Numbered from the stretch's first letter, positions 24,752-33,103 are shown. The stretch is 64,000 nucleotides of DNA from Oscillospiraceae bacterium (GCA_004554485.1 SFLS01000001.1:1-64000); one strand, 5' to 3'. Made by a program: numbers and translations. The notes: a model not told the origin generated them from the sequence alone.

Positions 24752-25060
24752 ATGATGTATCTGTATATTGCCATCGCGCTGCTGGTCGGGCTGCTGCTGG
24801 GCAAGCTGCTTTTCGGGAAAAAGCCCGCGCCTGCCCCCGCTCCGGCTCCGGTTGCCGCCGCCCCTGCCGCGGCAGCGGAGGATGAAGACGAAATCGCTGC
24901 AGTCATCGCGGCCATTGCCGCCATGATGGGCTGTGCGCCGGAGTGCGTACGCATCCTTTCCCTGCGTGAGGATTCCCCCTGGAGACCCACATTCCTAAAT
25001 ACTGATGGAGGACAAATCGATGAAAAGATTCCTGATAAAAATAAATGGAAAAACGTATGA
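24752..25060 (+). CDS. OadG-like decarboxylase small membrane subunit
   Basis: 102-aa protein with an N-terminal membrane helix (MMYLYIAIALLVGLLLGKLL), an Ala-Pro-rich linker, and a helical IAAVIAAIAAMMG segment with SPWRP, as in small delta/gamma subunits of Na+-pumping decarboxylases. These hold the carboxyltransferase and biotin carrier at the membrane. ATG at 24752 is preferred: AAAGGAG ends 10 nt upstream, whereas a GTG at 24743 is too close. Its 3' end overlaps the biotin-carrier gene by 41 nt in another frame, and the last 20 residues look unlike the family, so the overlap may have reshaped the tail. Confidence 0.75.
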   Translation: MMYLYIAIALLVGLLLGKLLFGKKPAPAPAPAPVAAAPAAAAEDEDEIAAVIAAIAAMMGCAPECVRILSLREDSPWRPTFLNTDGGQIDEKIPDKNKWKNV

Positions 25061-25391
25061 TGCCGAAGTAGAGGTCCTCGGCGCCTCCGCTGCGGCTCCT
25101 GCTCCTGCCGCAGCGCCCAAGGCTGCTGCCCCCGCCCCCGCGCCCGCCGCTCCCGCTGCGGCTCCCAAGGCCGGCGGCCCCGCCAATGTCACCTCTCCCC
25201 TGCCCGGCACCGTTCTGCGCCTGGTCAAGAATGCCGGCGACACCGTCGCGGCCGGCGAGGTCGTCATGATCGTCGAATCGATGAAGATGGAAAACGAGGT
25301 CGTCGCCCCCGAGGCCGGCCGCATCGCTTCCATTGCCGTCGCCGCAGGCTCTGCCATCAATACCGGCGACCTGCTGTTCACCCTCGGCTAA
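25020..25391 (+). CDS. Biotin carboxyl carrier protein (gamma-type)
   Basis: 123-aa biotinyl carrier. The N-terminus MKRFLIKINGKTYDAEVEV is followed by an Ala-Pro linker (about residues 25-55) and a biotinyl domain with IVESMKMENEVVAPEAG, where the lysine between the two methionines carries biotin. The start at 25020 has GGAGG 8 nt upstream; an ATG five codons earlier overlaps that site. The protein shuttles CO2 from the carboxyltransferase to a further subunit, which is not in the window. A strong terminator follows, ending this operon. Confidence 0.92.
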   Translation: MKRFLIKINGKTYDAEVEVLGASAAAPAPAAAPKAAAPAPAPAAPAAAPKAGGPANVTSPLPGTVLRLVKNAGDTVAAGEVVMIVESMKMENEVVAPEAGRIASIAVAAGSAINTGDLLFTLG

Positions 25392-25413
25392 GGCATCTCA
25401 CAGCAAAATGACG

Positions 25414-25467
25414 AAAGCAGCATTGCTCTTTTGTGGTTTTCCCACAATGGTGCAATGCTGCTTTTTT
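25414..25467 (+). terminator. Terminator of the CoA-transferase/biotin operon
   Basis: A 13-bp stem AAAGCAGCATTGC/GCAATGCTGCTTT (25414-25426 with 25452-25464) has a small internal hairpin and is followed by a T-run. Confidence 0.85.
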
Positions 25468-25613
25468 ACCTCTTTTTTACATGTCGCGCTTTGCCCTTAT
25501 CTTTTTGACTATTCTGTACAATTATCATCTTGTATATTTGTTTAAAATATATATGTCAAAATTCATCAAAAAATCGTCAATTTTTCTACGGTGTAAAAAA
25601 ACCACAAACCCTA

Positions 25614-25642
25614 TTGCATTTTATATAATTTAATAGTAGAAT
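25614..25642 (+). promoter_or_regulatory. Promoter of the PucR-type regulator operon
   Basis: TTGCAT (25614-25619) and TAGAAT (25637-25642) with a 17-bp spacer. The 344-nt gap from 25392 to 25735 otherwise contains the terminator above and AT-rich sequence with no gene. Confidence 0.6.
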
Positions 25643-25735
25643 AGCTATTAGAATGAACATGGGAAAGTAGTGGATTGACTGCTCCCTGTTATCAGATCGC
25701 CGCGCGGTCCGCGGAGGAAAAAGGGGGCGTCTTGC

Positions 25736-27394
25736 ATGGATGCGAACTACGGCATTTCGATGAACTCCATTCTGCGAATGGAGATCCTGCAGGATGCCAA
25801 ATTGCTGGCGGGCGCTTCCGGCACCGACCAGATCGTTACCTCCGTCAACGTCATGGTCGACCCCAACGTGGTCAACCTGGTTTCGGGCGGCGAACTGCTG
25901 GTATCCACCGCTTACGCCGTCCGGGAAAACCTCCCGCAGCTGCTGGAGCTCATTCCGCAGCTCAAGCAGCGCGGCGTCGTTGCGCTGGGGCTCAAGTTCA
26001 ACAGCTACATCAATGAGATCCCGCAGGAGATCCTTATCCTCTGCGATACCCTCAGCTTCCCGCTGTTCGAGATCCCCAACAGCATCTCCTTTTCCCAGCT
26101 TATCACCCCCATCATGACCACCATTGTCAACAACCAGGCGCAGATGCTGGGGGATATTTACGAGCTGCAAAAGGCACTCACCGCCACCATGCTCAGCGGC
26201 GGCGGTCTGCAGTCCATCGTGCAGACGCTGTTCGACCGGTTCGGCAACAGCATCGCCATCTACAATGATTTCTTCTCCTCCTTTGTGCTGGCCTGCAGCG
26301 ACCGGCGCCGGGAGAGCATCACCCGCCGGATGGAGGATCTCGTCCGCGTGGGCAGCAGCGGCAGGGAAACCGTTTCCCTGATGAGCAGCCGCGAAGTGGA
26401 TAACGTCGACGGTCTCATCTGCAATAAGATCATTATCCCCATTTACAGCGACAAAAAGAAGTACGGCAGCATCTATATCTGGGAAGATAACCGCGAGATC
26501 ACCAACGTGGACCTTGCCGTGCTGGAAGCCTCCACTTCCCTCATCGCGCTGGATATGATCAAAAAGATCTCGATGTACGAGATGGAAAACAACCACAAGG
26601 CGTCCTTCCTGGACGACCTGCTGGTGCATGATGAGGAGCGCCAGCGCAAATCGCTGGCCAACGCCGAATACTTCGATTTTGATGTGGACGCCGAGCACCG
26701 CGTGGCGGTCATCCGGGTTCTGTCCGGCAACAGCACCATCAGCAACAGCTCCCTTTACAAAACCAACAACAGCATTGTCAATATCCTGCGCCGCGTCAGC
26801 CGGGACAGCAGCATCAAGGTCCTGTTCGTCAATAAATGCGACAGCATCGTGCTGGTATTCGAGCTGCCGGTGCATGAGGACGGAAATTACCTGCAGCACC
26901 TCCACTCCTTTGTGGATTCCGCGATGAACGCCCTGGAGGCCGAAGGGATCCTTTCCATGGTCTCCATCGGGATGGGCCGCAGCTATGCCGACGCCACCAA
27001 CCTGTGGAAAAGCTTCAACGAAGCCGGCCGGGCAGCCGCCTGCTGGAACATCGATGATGTCCGCATCCACAGCTATGAAGATCTGGGCGTCTACCGTTTT
27101 CTTTCCTACGAAGTTCTCCGCCCGGAGCTGGTCCTTTTCTACAACGAAACGCTCAAGGTATTGGTGGATTACGACCACGACCGGGATTCCGAGCTGGTAC
27201 ATACTCTTTCGCTTTATTTCAGGTGCGGCGGCAACCTCAAGCGTCTGGCTGAGGAAATGGGCGTCCATTACAATACCGTCGCCTACCGCATCCAGCGGAT
27301 CAAGGAGCTGGCCCATGTCAGCTTTGATAACGCCGACCAGATGCTGAACCTGCAAATCGCCCTGAAGATCTATGAAGCCAACTTCCACCGCTGA
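25736..27394 (+). CDS. PucR-family transcriptional regulator
   Basis: 552-aa regulator with the family layout: an N-terminal PucR ligand domain (about residues 10-130; starts MNSILRMEILQDAKLLAG and contains TTAYAVREN-like STAYAVRENLPQLLELI), a central GAF/GGDEF-like region, and a C-terminal helix-turn-helix with SLYFRCGGNLKRLAEEM and GVHYNTVAYRIQRIKEL. PucR-type proteins activate purine or other nitrogen catabolic genes in response to intermediates. It heads an operon with DUF2877, fdrA, a small subunit gene, DUF1116 and the cyclase, overlapping DUF2877 by 23 nt, so it is very likely the local regulator of the catabolic locus. Confidence 0.88.
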   Translation: MDANYGISMNSILRMEILQDAKLLAGASGTDQIVTSVNVMVDPNVVNLVSGGELLVSTAYAVRENLPQLLELIPQLKQRGVVALGLKFNSYINEIPQEILILCDTLSFPLFEIPNSISFSQLITPIMTTIVNNQAQMLGDIYELQKALTATMLSGGGLQSIVQTLFDRFGNSIAIYNDFFSSFVLACSDRRRESITRRMEDLVRVGSSGRETVSLMSSREVDNVDGLICNKIIIPIYSDKKKYGSIYIWEDNREITNVDLAVLEASTSLIALDMIKKISMYEMENNHKASFLDDLLVHDEERQRKSLANAEYFDFDVDAEHRVAVIRVLSGNSTISNSSLYKTNNSIVNILRRVSRDSSIKVLFVNKCDSIVLVFELPVHEDGNYLQHLHSFVDSAMNALEAEGILSMVSIGMGRSYADATNLWKSFNEAGRAAACWNIDDVRIHSYEDLGVYRFLSYEVLRPELVLFYNETLKVLVDYDHDRDSELVHTLSLYFRCGGNLKRLAEEMGVHYNTVAYRIQRIKELAHVSFDNADQMLNLQIALKIYEANFHR

Positions 27395-28268
27395 GGCCAT
27401 TTCCGCCGAACTGGCAGCGATTCTGCCCGCGGAGCCGGTACCGGCCGCGGTTCACTCGGTGTTTCGCACCTCGGTCAATCTGCTTTGGCAGGAACGGCTG
27501 GTCACGCTGCTGGATGCCAGCCGGCCGCTGTATCCGTTCTCGGTGCGGCTTTCCGGCGCGTTGCCCTCCCTTACGGTCGGGGAACCGGCCCTCCTTTCGC
27601 GGGAGGCGGTCCTCTTTCCCCGCCAGGGCGTTGCTGTCGGCCTGTCCCGGGCGGCCGTGCAGTCCCTTTCGCTGTTTTCGCTTGTGCAGCCCCTGCAAAC
27701 GCCCCCTTCGGAGGCGTTACAGGCCCTGCGGGAGACTATCCTCACCCACGGCAGGCCGGAAGGCTTTGCCCCGCTCCTTTTCCTGCTGGAAGATGAGCCC
27801 TGTCCCTTTCCCGATAACCCCTATGTCCGCTACGCCGCCGCGCGCATTCCGGCGCTCATTACCGCTCTGCGGCAACGGGACGCTTTGGCGGCTGCCGAGG
27901 CAGCTTACAGCATCGCGGGCTGCGGCATCGGGCTTACTCCCTCCGCCGATGACTTTCTCTGCGGGGTCATGACTGCCCTATTGGCTTCGGCACTCGCCTG
28001 CGGGCAAGAGCGGGACTGGCTGCCCCTCACCGACGCCATGGCGCGGCGGGCCGCCCCCCGCACCAATCTCATCAGCGCCGCGTTTTTGCGGCAGGCTGCC
28101 TGCGGGCAGCTCTCCTCGGATGTTCTTTCGTTCATCCAAACCCTTTATTCTCGTGTCCTGTCGCTGCGGCTCCCGTCTGCTGCGATGAATGTTATCGCTT
28201 TCGGCGAAACATCCGGTACGGATATCCTGACCGGCATATATCTGGGACAAAAAAATTTTCCGAACTAG
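27372..28268 (+). CDS. DUF2877 (YlbF/AllH-like) protein
   Basis: 298-aa member of the DUF2877 family. Family hallmarks are AGCGIGLTPSADDFLCG (about residues 183-199) and the C-terminal GETSGTDILTGIYLG. In E. coli the ylbF-fdrA-ylbE products have been linked to oxamate carbamoyltransferase, which splits oxalurate to oxamate and carbamoyl phosphate; YlbF is one component. Here it precedes fdrA by 12 nt and starts inside the PucR-type gene with no clear ribosome site, so it is probably translated by coupling. The exact role within the complex is unknown. Confidence 0.85.
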   Translation: MKPTSTAEAISAELAAILPAEPVPAAVHSVFRTSVNLLWQERLVTLLDASRPLYPFSVRLSGALPSLTVGEPALLSREAVLFPRQGVAVGLSRAAVQSLSLFSLVQPLQTPPSEALQALRETILTHGRPEGFAPLLFLLEDEPCPFPDNPYVRYAAARIPALITALRQRDALAAAEAAYSIAGCGIGLTPSADDFLCGVMTALLASALACGQERDWLPLTDAMARRAAPRTNLISAAFLRQAACGQLSSDVLSFIQTLYSRVLSLRLPSAAMNVIAFGETSGTDILTGIYLGQKNFPN

Positions 28269-28280
28269 GAGGAAACGGCA

Positions 28281-29861
28281 TTGGTTAATCTGCAAATCAA
28301 ACCCAACACCTACTATGACTCCATTACCCTGATGATCATCTCCAAAGAGTTGAAGAAGGTCCCGGGCGTAAAGGAAGCTCTGGTCGGCATGGGCACTGAC
28401 CTGAACCTTGACATCGCCAAGGTCACCGGTCTTTCCAGCCCCGAGCTGGAAGCCATCACCCCCAACGATTTCTTCGTTGCTCTCGATTGCGAGAACGAAC
28501 AGGTCGTTGAAGCTGCCCTCAAAGCACTGGAGGAGCAGCTGAACAAGAAAGAGGAAAGCCGCAACGCAGCTTACTATCCTCCCACCCTCACCTCCGCCCT
28601 CAAGGCTGATCCCGCTATCAACCTGGCGCTGATCTCCGTTCCCGGCCGTCATGCCTATGATGTCGCCAAGGACGCTCTGGACAAGAACATCAACGTCATG
28701 CTGTTCAGCGATAACGTTTCGATGGAAGAGGAAAAGAAGCTCAAGGAGTATGCTGTTTCCAAGGAGCTGCTGATGATGGGTCCCGACTGCGGTACCGCCG
28801 TTGTCAACGGTCTGCCTCTGGCTTTCGCCAACGTTATCCATCGCGGCCCCATCGGTATCTGCGGCGCTTCCGGCACCGGTACCCAGGAGCTCACCATCCT
28901 GATCGACCAGCTCGGTTCCGGTATCACCCAGGCTCTGGGCACCGGCGGCCGTGACCTGAAGGCCGAAATCGGCGGTCTGATGTTCAAACAGTGCCTCAAC
29001 GCACTCATCAACGACCCCGAGACCAAGGTCATCATCATGCTCTCCAAGCCCCCCGCGGATCACGTGGCCAAGGAGATCCTGGCCATCGCCAAGGAGTGCA
29101 ACGATCACATCAAGCCCGTCGTGGTTGATTTCATCGGCGGCGACCCCAACCTCCCCAAGGAGTATGGTCTGACCGCGGCTTACAACCTGGAAGATGCTGC
29201 CCGCAAGGCGGTTGCTCTCTCCAAGGGCGAGCCCGTTCCTGCCGATATGATCGATATCGATATGCCCAAGGCAGAGCTGGAAGCGCTCATCGAGCGTGAA
29301 ACCGCCAAGATGGCTCCCACCCAGAAGTACTATCGCGGCTTCTTCTCCGGCGGCACCCTGGCGGATGAGTCCATGAAGCTCTCCATCGGCAAGCTGGGCC
29401 ACATCTATTCCAACATCCCCCTCAAGCCCGAGGATAAGATCGAGAATCCCCTGACCGCTGAGTACAAGGAGAACACCTGCATCGACTTTGGTGAGGACGA
29501 GTTCACCGAGGGCAAACCCCATCCGATGATCGACCTGACCCTGCGCTGCGAGCGCATCCTGCGCGATGCTCACGATCCCACCCTGGCCATTCTGCAGTGT
29601 GACTGCGTCATCGGCTACGGCTCCAACGCCAACCCCGCCGAAGAACTCTCCGCTGCCATCAAGGAAGCCAAGGCGATCGCCGAGCGTGAGGGCCGCTACA
29701 TCTCCGCCATCTGCTCTATCGTCGGCACCGAGGGCGACCCCCAGAACCTGACCGAAACCCGCAAGCAGCTGGAAGCTGCCGGCGCTATCGTCGTTCGCTC
29801 CAACGCTCAGTCCACCTATCTGGTACACCACATGCTGGATAAGCTGAATGGAGGTAAGTAA
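28281..29861 (+). CDS. fdrA: FdrA, acyl-CoA-synthetase-like carbamoyltransferase component
   Basis: 526-aa FdrA-family protein with CoA-ligase-like domains: GPDCGTAVVNGLPLAFANV, GICGASGTGTQELTILIDQ, and a second half beginning YYRGFFSGGTLADES. In E. coli FdrA is part of the oxamate carbamoyltransferase that phosphorolyses an N-carbamoyl amide to carbamoyl phosphate. The start codon is TTG at 28281 with AGGAGG 8 nt upstream; no better ATG fits. It is flanked by DUF2877 and DUF1116 partners in the E. coli-like order. Codon choice is strongly biased, hinting at high expression. The natural substrate here is not known. Confidence 0.9.
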   Translation: MVNLQIKPNTYYDSITLMIISKELKKVPGVKEALVGMGTDLNLDIAKVTGLSSPELEAITPNDFFVALDCENEQVVEAALKALEEQLNKKEESRNAAYYPPTLTSALKADPAINLALISVPGRHAYDVAKDALDKNINVMLFSDNVSMEEEKKLKEYAVSKELLMMGPDCGTAVVNGLPLAFANVIHRGPIGICGASGTGTQELTILIDQLGSGITQALGTGGRDLKAEIGGLMFKQCLNALINDPETKVIIMLSKPPADHVAKEILAIAKECNDHIKPVVVDFIGGDPNLPKEYGLTAAYNLEDAARKAVALSKGEPVPADMIDIDMPKAELEALIERETAKMAPTQKYYRGFFSGGTLADESMKLSIGKLGHIYSNIPLKPEDKIENPLTAEYKENTCIDFGEDEFTEGKPHPMIDLTLRCERILRDAHDPTLAILQCDCVIGYGSNANPAEELSAAIKEAKAIAEREGRYISAICSIVGTEGDPQNLTETRKQLEAAGAIVVRSNAQSTYLVHHMLDKLNGGK

Positions 29862-29863
29862 TA

Positions 29864-30052
29864 ATGCATCAGATCAATAAACTGTTCGGAGAAAAGCTCC
29901 ACATGGTCAACATCGGCGTCGAAACCTTCTATCAGGATATGCTCTCCCAGAAGGAAGCCGGCACCCAGAACATCGAAGTCATCCATGTTGACTGGAAGCC
30001 CGTCGCCGGCGGCAACAAGAAGCTGGCCGGTATGCTCGGTATGTTGAAGTAA
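29864..30052 (+). CDS. Small protein resembling the N-terminal domain of YahG-type DUF1116 proteins
   Basis: 62-aa protein beginning MHQINKLFGEKLHMVNIGVE, with an IEVIHVDWKPVAGGN segment. From memory this aligns with the first 50 or so residues of E. coli YahG, a DUF1116 protein that has this block fused to its N-terminus; the DUF1116 protein encoded next here lacks it. It would thus be a separated domain acting as a third or fourth subunit of the carbamoyltransferase. It has a perfect GGAGGT site 8 nt upstream and sits 2 nt after fdrA. Expression looks certain, function is inferred. Confidence 0.75.
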   Translation: MHQINKLFGEKLHMVNIGVETFYQDMLSQKEAGTQNIEVIHVDWKPVAGGNKKLAGMLGMLK

Positions 30053-30112
30053 TTACCCTCTCCCTTTCCGGGACGGTGATTTTCTAAATCATTTATTTAG
30101 GAGGAACTAACA

Positions 30113-31369
30113 ATGACATTGGGCGAAAAAATCAATGCCGCTAATGCCGAAGCTCTGAATCGTATTCTGAGCGCTCAGCCTACCCTGATCGGCGTTGGCA
30201 CCGCCGGCGAAGACATCCCCGGCATGACCAAAAAGACCATCCTGCACTCCGGCCCTCCCGTAACCTGGGAGAATATGTGCGACCCCACCAAGGGTGCTGT
30301 TATCGGCGCTCTGATGTATGAGGGTCTGGCCAAGACTCCCGAAGAGGCTGAGAAACTGGCTGCTTCCGGCGAGATCACCTTCGACCCCTGCCATCATCAC
30401 AATGCCGTAGGCCCCATGTGCGGTATCGTTTCCTATTCCATGCCCGTTTGGAAAGTAGTCAACAAGACCTATGGCAACATGGCTTATTGTACTTTCAACG
30501 AGGGTCTGGGCAAGGTTCTGCGTTTCGGTGCATATGATGAGACTGTTATCACTCGTCTGCACTGGCTGCGCAACGAGTTCTATCCCGTCATCAAGGAAGC
30601 TCTCGAGATCCGCGGCGAGATCGACCTGAAGGTCATGATCGCTCAGGAGCTGCAGATGGGCGATGACGGCCACAACCGTAACCGTGCCGGTACCTCCCTG
30701 CTGATCCGTGAGCTGGCTCCCGCCATCGTTAAGACTCACTTCGATCAGGATGTTAAGGTCCGCGCTCTCGAGTTCCTCAACTCCAACGACCACACCTGGC
30801 TGAACCTCACCATGCCCGCCTGCAAGTGCACCATGGACGCCATCGAGGGCATCGAGTATTGCTCCCTGGTTTACACCATGTGCCGCAACGGCACCGAGTT
30901 CGGTGTCCGCGTAGCCGGTCTGCCTGGCCAGTGGTTCCACTACACCTCCGAGAAGGTCGAGGGTCTGTACTTCCCCGGCTTCACCGAGGCTGACGCCAAC
31001 CGTGACGTGGGCGATAGCTGCATCACCGAGACCACCGGCATCGGCGGTTTCTGCATGGCTGCTGCTCCCGCTATCGTTAAGTTCGTAGGCGGCACCGTTG
31101 CCGATTCCATCAAGTACTCCACCGAGATGTACGAGATCACCGAAGGCGAAGGCACCGCTTATCAGATCCCCGCTCTGGGCTTCCGTGGCTCCGCTACCGG
31201 TATCGATATCCGCAAGGTCATCGAGACTGGTATCCGTCCTGTCATCAACACCGGTATTGCTTGCAACCGTCGTGGCGTAGGCCAGGTCGGCGCCGGCGTT
31301 GTACATCCTCCCATGGAGTGCTTTGAGCAGGCCATCGAGGCTTTCGTAGCCAAGTATGCCGAGGGCTGA
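30113..31369 (+). CDS. DUF1116 (YlbE/AllG-like) protein
   Basis: 418-aa DUF1116 protein, the third component of FdrA-type carbamoyltransferases. Family motifs are ILHSGPPVTWENMCDPTKGA, EITFDPCHHHNAVGPMCGI (two adjoining parts), FNEGLGKVLRFGAYDE, MGDDGHNRNRAGT, GDSCITETTGIGG and VGQVGAGVVHPP. The many conserved His, Asp and Glu residues suggest a metal or phosphate site, though none is proven. An AGGAGG site lies 10 nt before the ATG. Codon use is close to that of the translation genes in this window, implying strong expression. Confidence 0.88.
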   Translation: MTLGEKINAANAEALNRILSAQPTLIGVGTAGEDIPGMTKKTILHSGPPVTWENMCDPTKGAVIGALMYEGLAKTPEEAEKLAASGEITFDPCHHHNAVGPMCGIVSYSMPVWKVVNKTYGNMAYCTFNEGLGKVLRFGAYDETVITRLHWLRNEFYPVIKEALEIRGEIDLKVMIAQELQMGDDGHNRNRAGTSLLIRELAPAIVKTHFDQDVKVRALEFLNSNDHTWLNLTMPACKCTMDAIEGIEYCSLVYTMCRNGTEFGVRVAGLPGQWFHYTSEKVEGLYFPGFTEADANRDVGDSCITETTGIGGFCMAAAPAIVKFVGGTVADSIKYSTEMYEITEGEGTAYQIPALGFRGSATGIDIRKVIETGIRPVINTGIACNRRGVGQVGAGVVHPPMECFEQAIEAFVAKYAEG

Positions 31370-31470
31370 TTCCCTCACATAACCCCTTAGTTGCTTCGGC
31401 GCCCGGGGGAGGACTCCCCTCCTCCGGCCGCCCGCAAACATAAAAACAAATTTTTAGGAGGAAAAACACT

Positions 31471-32277
31471 ATGTCTAAGTGGTCTGATGTTAAGATTTAT
31501 GACCTGTCCATCCCGATCGGCGTAAACTGCCCCCCCTGGCCCACCTATGAGCCCGTACAGATGAAGTTCTTCAAGAGACTGTCTTCCAACGGCGCTAACG
31601 GCCAGCTCCTCACCCATTCCAACCATGTTGGTACCCACCTGGATGGCCCTCTGCACTTTGATACTTCCGGCCGTACCGTTGATCAGCTCGAGCTGACCAA
31701 GCTGGTTCGCCCCGGCGTAGTTGTTGACCTGACCGACGCTCCCTGCTGCGAAGACTTCGGCATCTACACTCCCGAGATGATCGAGGAGCGCGTTGAAGTT
31801 CGCGAGGGCGATATCCTCATCATCAACACCGGCTATCATAAGTATGGCTGGGATTCCCCCGAGGCTGATGAGCAGCGCTACATGGTCCGTCATCCCGGTC
31901 CTTCCCTGAGCTTCGTTAAGTGGTGCCAGGATAAGAAGATCGCTTGGATCGGCGTTGACTGCGGTTCTGCCGACCATCCCATGAACACCAAGATCCGTGA
32001 CTGGTGCCCCATGGATGCCGCTAAGTGCGACAAGTACATGCAGGAGAAGTATGGCAAGACCCTGCAGGAGATGTATCCTTGGCCCGAGCAGTATCAGGCC
32101 ATGCACATCCAGCTGTTCTGCCAGCCCTACGAGTGCATTCATGCTGAGTGCCTGGGCGGCGATATCGATCAGCTCTCCAACAAGCGCTGCGTAATCGGCT
32201 GCTTCCCCTGGAGACTGGTTGGCGGCGAGTCCTGCATCTCCCGTATCGTAGCCTTCACCGGCTTCGAGGATGCCTGA
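31471..32277 (+). CDS. Cyclase-family metal-dependent amidohydrolase (kynurenine formamidase/isatin hydrolase-like)
   Basis: 268-aa member of the cyclase family (PF04199), which includes Mn/Zn enzymes that hydrolyse amides or open cyclic amides such as isatin. The metal motif reads SNHVGTHLDGPLHFD (about residues 49-63), with a second conserved GVDCGSADHP segment and a C-terminal HAECLGGDI. Extra inserts rich in Cys and Trp are visible (for example PWPEQYQAMHIQLF). Last gene of the PucR-fdrA run, with AGGAGG upstream and a terminator downstream. A ring-opening step feeding the carbamoyltransferase would fit the context but is inference. Confidence 0.85.
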   Translation: MSKWSDVKIYDLSIPIGVNCPPWPTYEPVQMKFFKRLSSNGANGQLLTHSNHVGTHLDGPLHFDTSGRTVDQLELTKLVRPGVVVDLTDAPCCEDFGIYTPEMIEERVEVREGDILIINTGYHKYGWDSPEADEQRYMVRHPGPSLSFVKWCQDKKIAWIGVDCGSADHPMNTKIRDWCPMDAAKCDKYMQEKYGKTLQEMYPWPEQYQAMHIQLFCQPYECIHAECLGGDIDQLSNKRCVIGCFPWRLVGGESCISRIVAFTGFEDA

Positions 32278-32303
32278 TTCCAACTGAATCAAACTGCCTG
32301 ATG

Positions 32304-32335
32304 AAAGGGCGGGGCGCCTGGCGCTCCGCCCTTTT
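32304..32335 (+). terminator. Terminator of the fdrA/cyclase operon
   Basis: The stem AAAGGGCGG/CCGCCCTTT, extended by a GCGC inner pair, is followed by TTTTT. Confidence 0.8.
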
Positions 32336-32371
32336 TCCTCCCAACGATAAACCGGATAAAGGAGACTATCT

Positions 32372-33103
32372 ATGCCCCCATTTTTCACCGCGCTCACGGT
32401 CCTCTATGTGATCTGGCTGGCTGCGCTGCTCCTGGTCGCCTATACACCGCACTGGTTTAAGCATTACACCTTGTTTAAGGCAGTCAACAGTATCCTTTTT
32501 GTAGTCATCGCAGTGGCCGCCAGCCAACCGTCTGCCGCGCCGGAAAATCCCATTTGGCCCCGGCTGCTGGCCTTTTCCTTTGCGGCCTTCGGCGATGTTG
32601 CCATCGGTGTGGCCAACAACCGCCACGGCTCCGCCAATGCTTCCCGGTCCGCATCCGGTCTGGCCGGTGTTGCTTTTTTCTGTGTCGCCCACTTATTTTA
32701 TCTCCTCTGGTTTGCGGCTTTTGTTCCACTGCGGTGGTATCACTTTATCCTTCCGCTGCTGGCGCTGCTCGCTATGCTGCGCGTCACCCGTCACCCCTCG
32801 TTCCACTTCAGCCGCCATACCCGCCCAGCCAGTATCTTCTACTATATGGTAGTCACCCTCATGTTCTCGGTCGGGCTTAATGTCGCAGTTACCTGCGTCA
32901 GATGGTCACCGCTTCTCAGTATCCGCTGTCCCCTCAACGGCTGGGCGTTGGGTGCCGGCGACACCCTGTTCCTTATCTCCGATCTCCTTATGCTTCCCCT
33001 CTATTTCTATACCCGGCGCAAGTGCCCGCACTGGGTCCGCTTTGTCAATCTTGTCACCTACTATACCGCACAGCTCCTGCTGGCGCTTTGCCCCATCCTG
33101 TAA
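32372..33103 (+). CDS. YhhN-family membrane protein (lysoplasmalogenase-like)
   Basis: 243-aa integral membrane protein with about eight hydrophobic segments. The pattern FAAFGDVAIG in TM3, GVAFFCVAHLFYLLW in TM4 and GAGDTLFLISDLLM in a later helix follows the YhhN/TMEM86 family, whose members hydrolyse the vinyl ether of lysoplasmalogen. Anaerobic Clostridia make plasmalogens, so the role is sensible, but only the fold-level pattern supports it. It has AAAGGAG upstream and follows a terminator, so is probably transcribed alone. Its codon use is unlike the strongly biased cyclase gene before it. Confidence 0.65.
   Translation: MPPFFTALTVLYVIWLAALLLVAYTPHWFKHYTLFKAVNSILFVVIAVAASQPSAAPENPIWPRLLAFSFAAFGDVAIGVANNRHGSANASRSASGLAGVAFFCVAHLFYLLWFAAFVPLRWYHFILPLLALLAMLRVTRHPSFHFSRHTRPASIFYYMVVTLMFSVGLNVAVTCVRWSPLLSIRCPLNGWALGAGDTLFLISDLLMLPLYFYTRRKCPHWVRFVNLVTYYTAQLLLALCPIL

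Noticed and set aside
25736..32277. Standard allantoin degradation operon (as in E. coli)
   Set aside because: FdrA-type genes and PucR fit, but allantoinase, allantoate amidohydrolase, ureidoglycolate dehydrogenase and carbamate kinase are all missing here.
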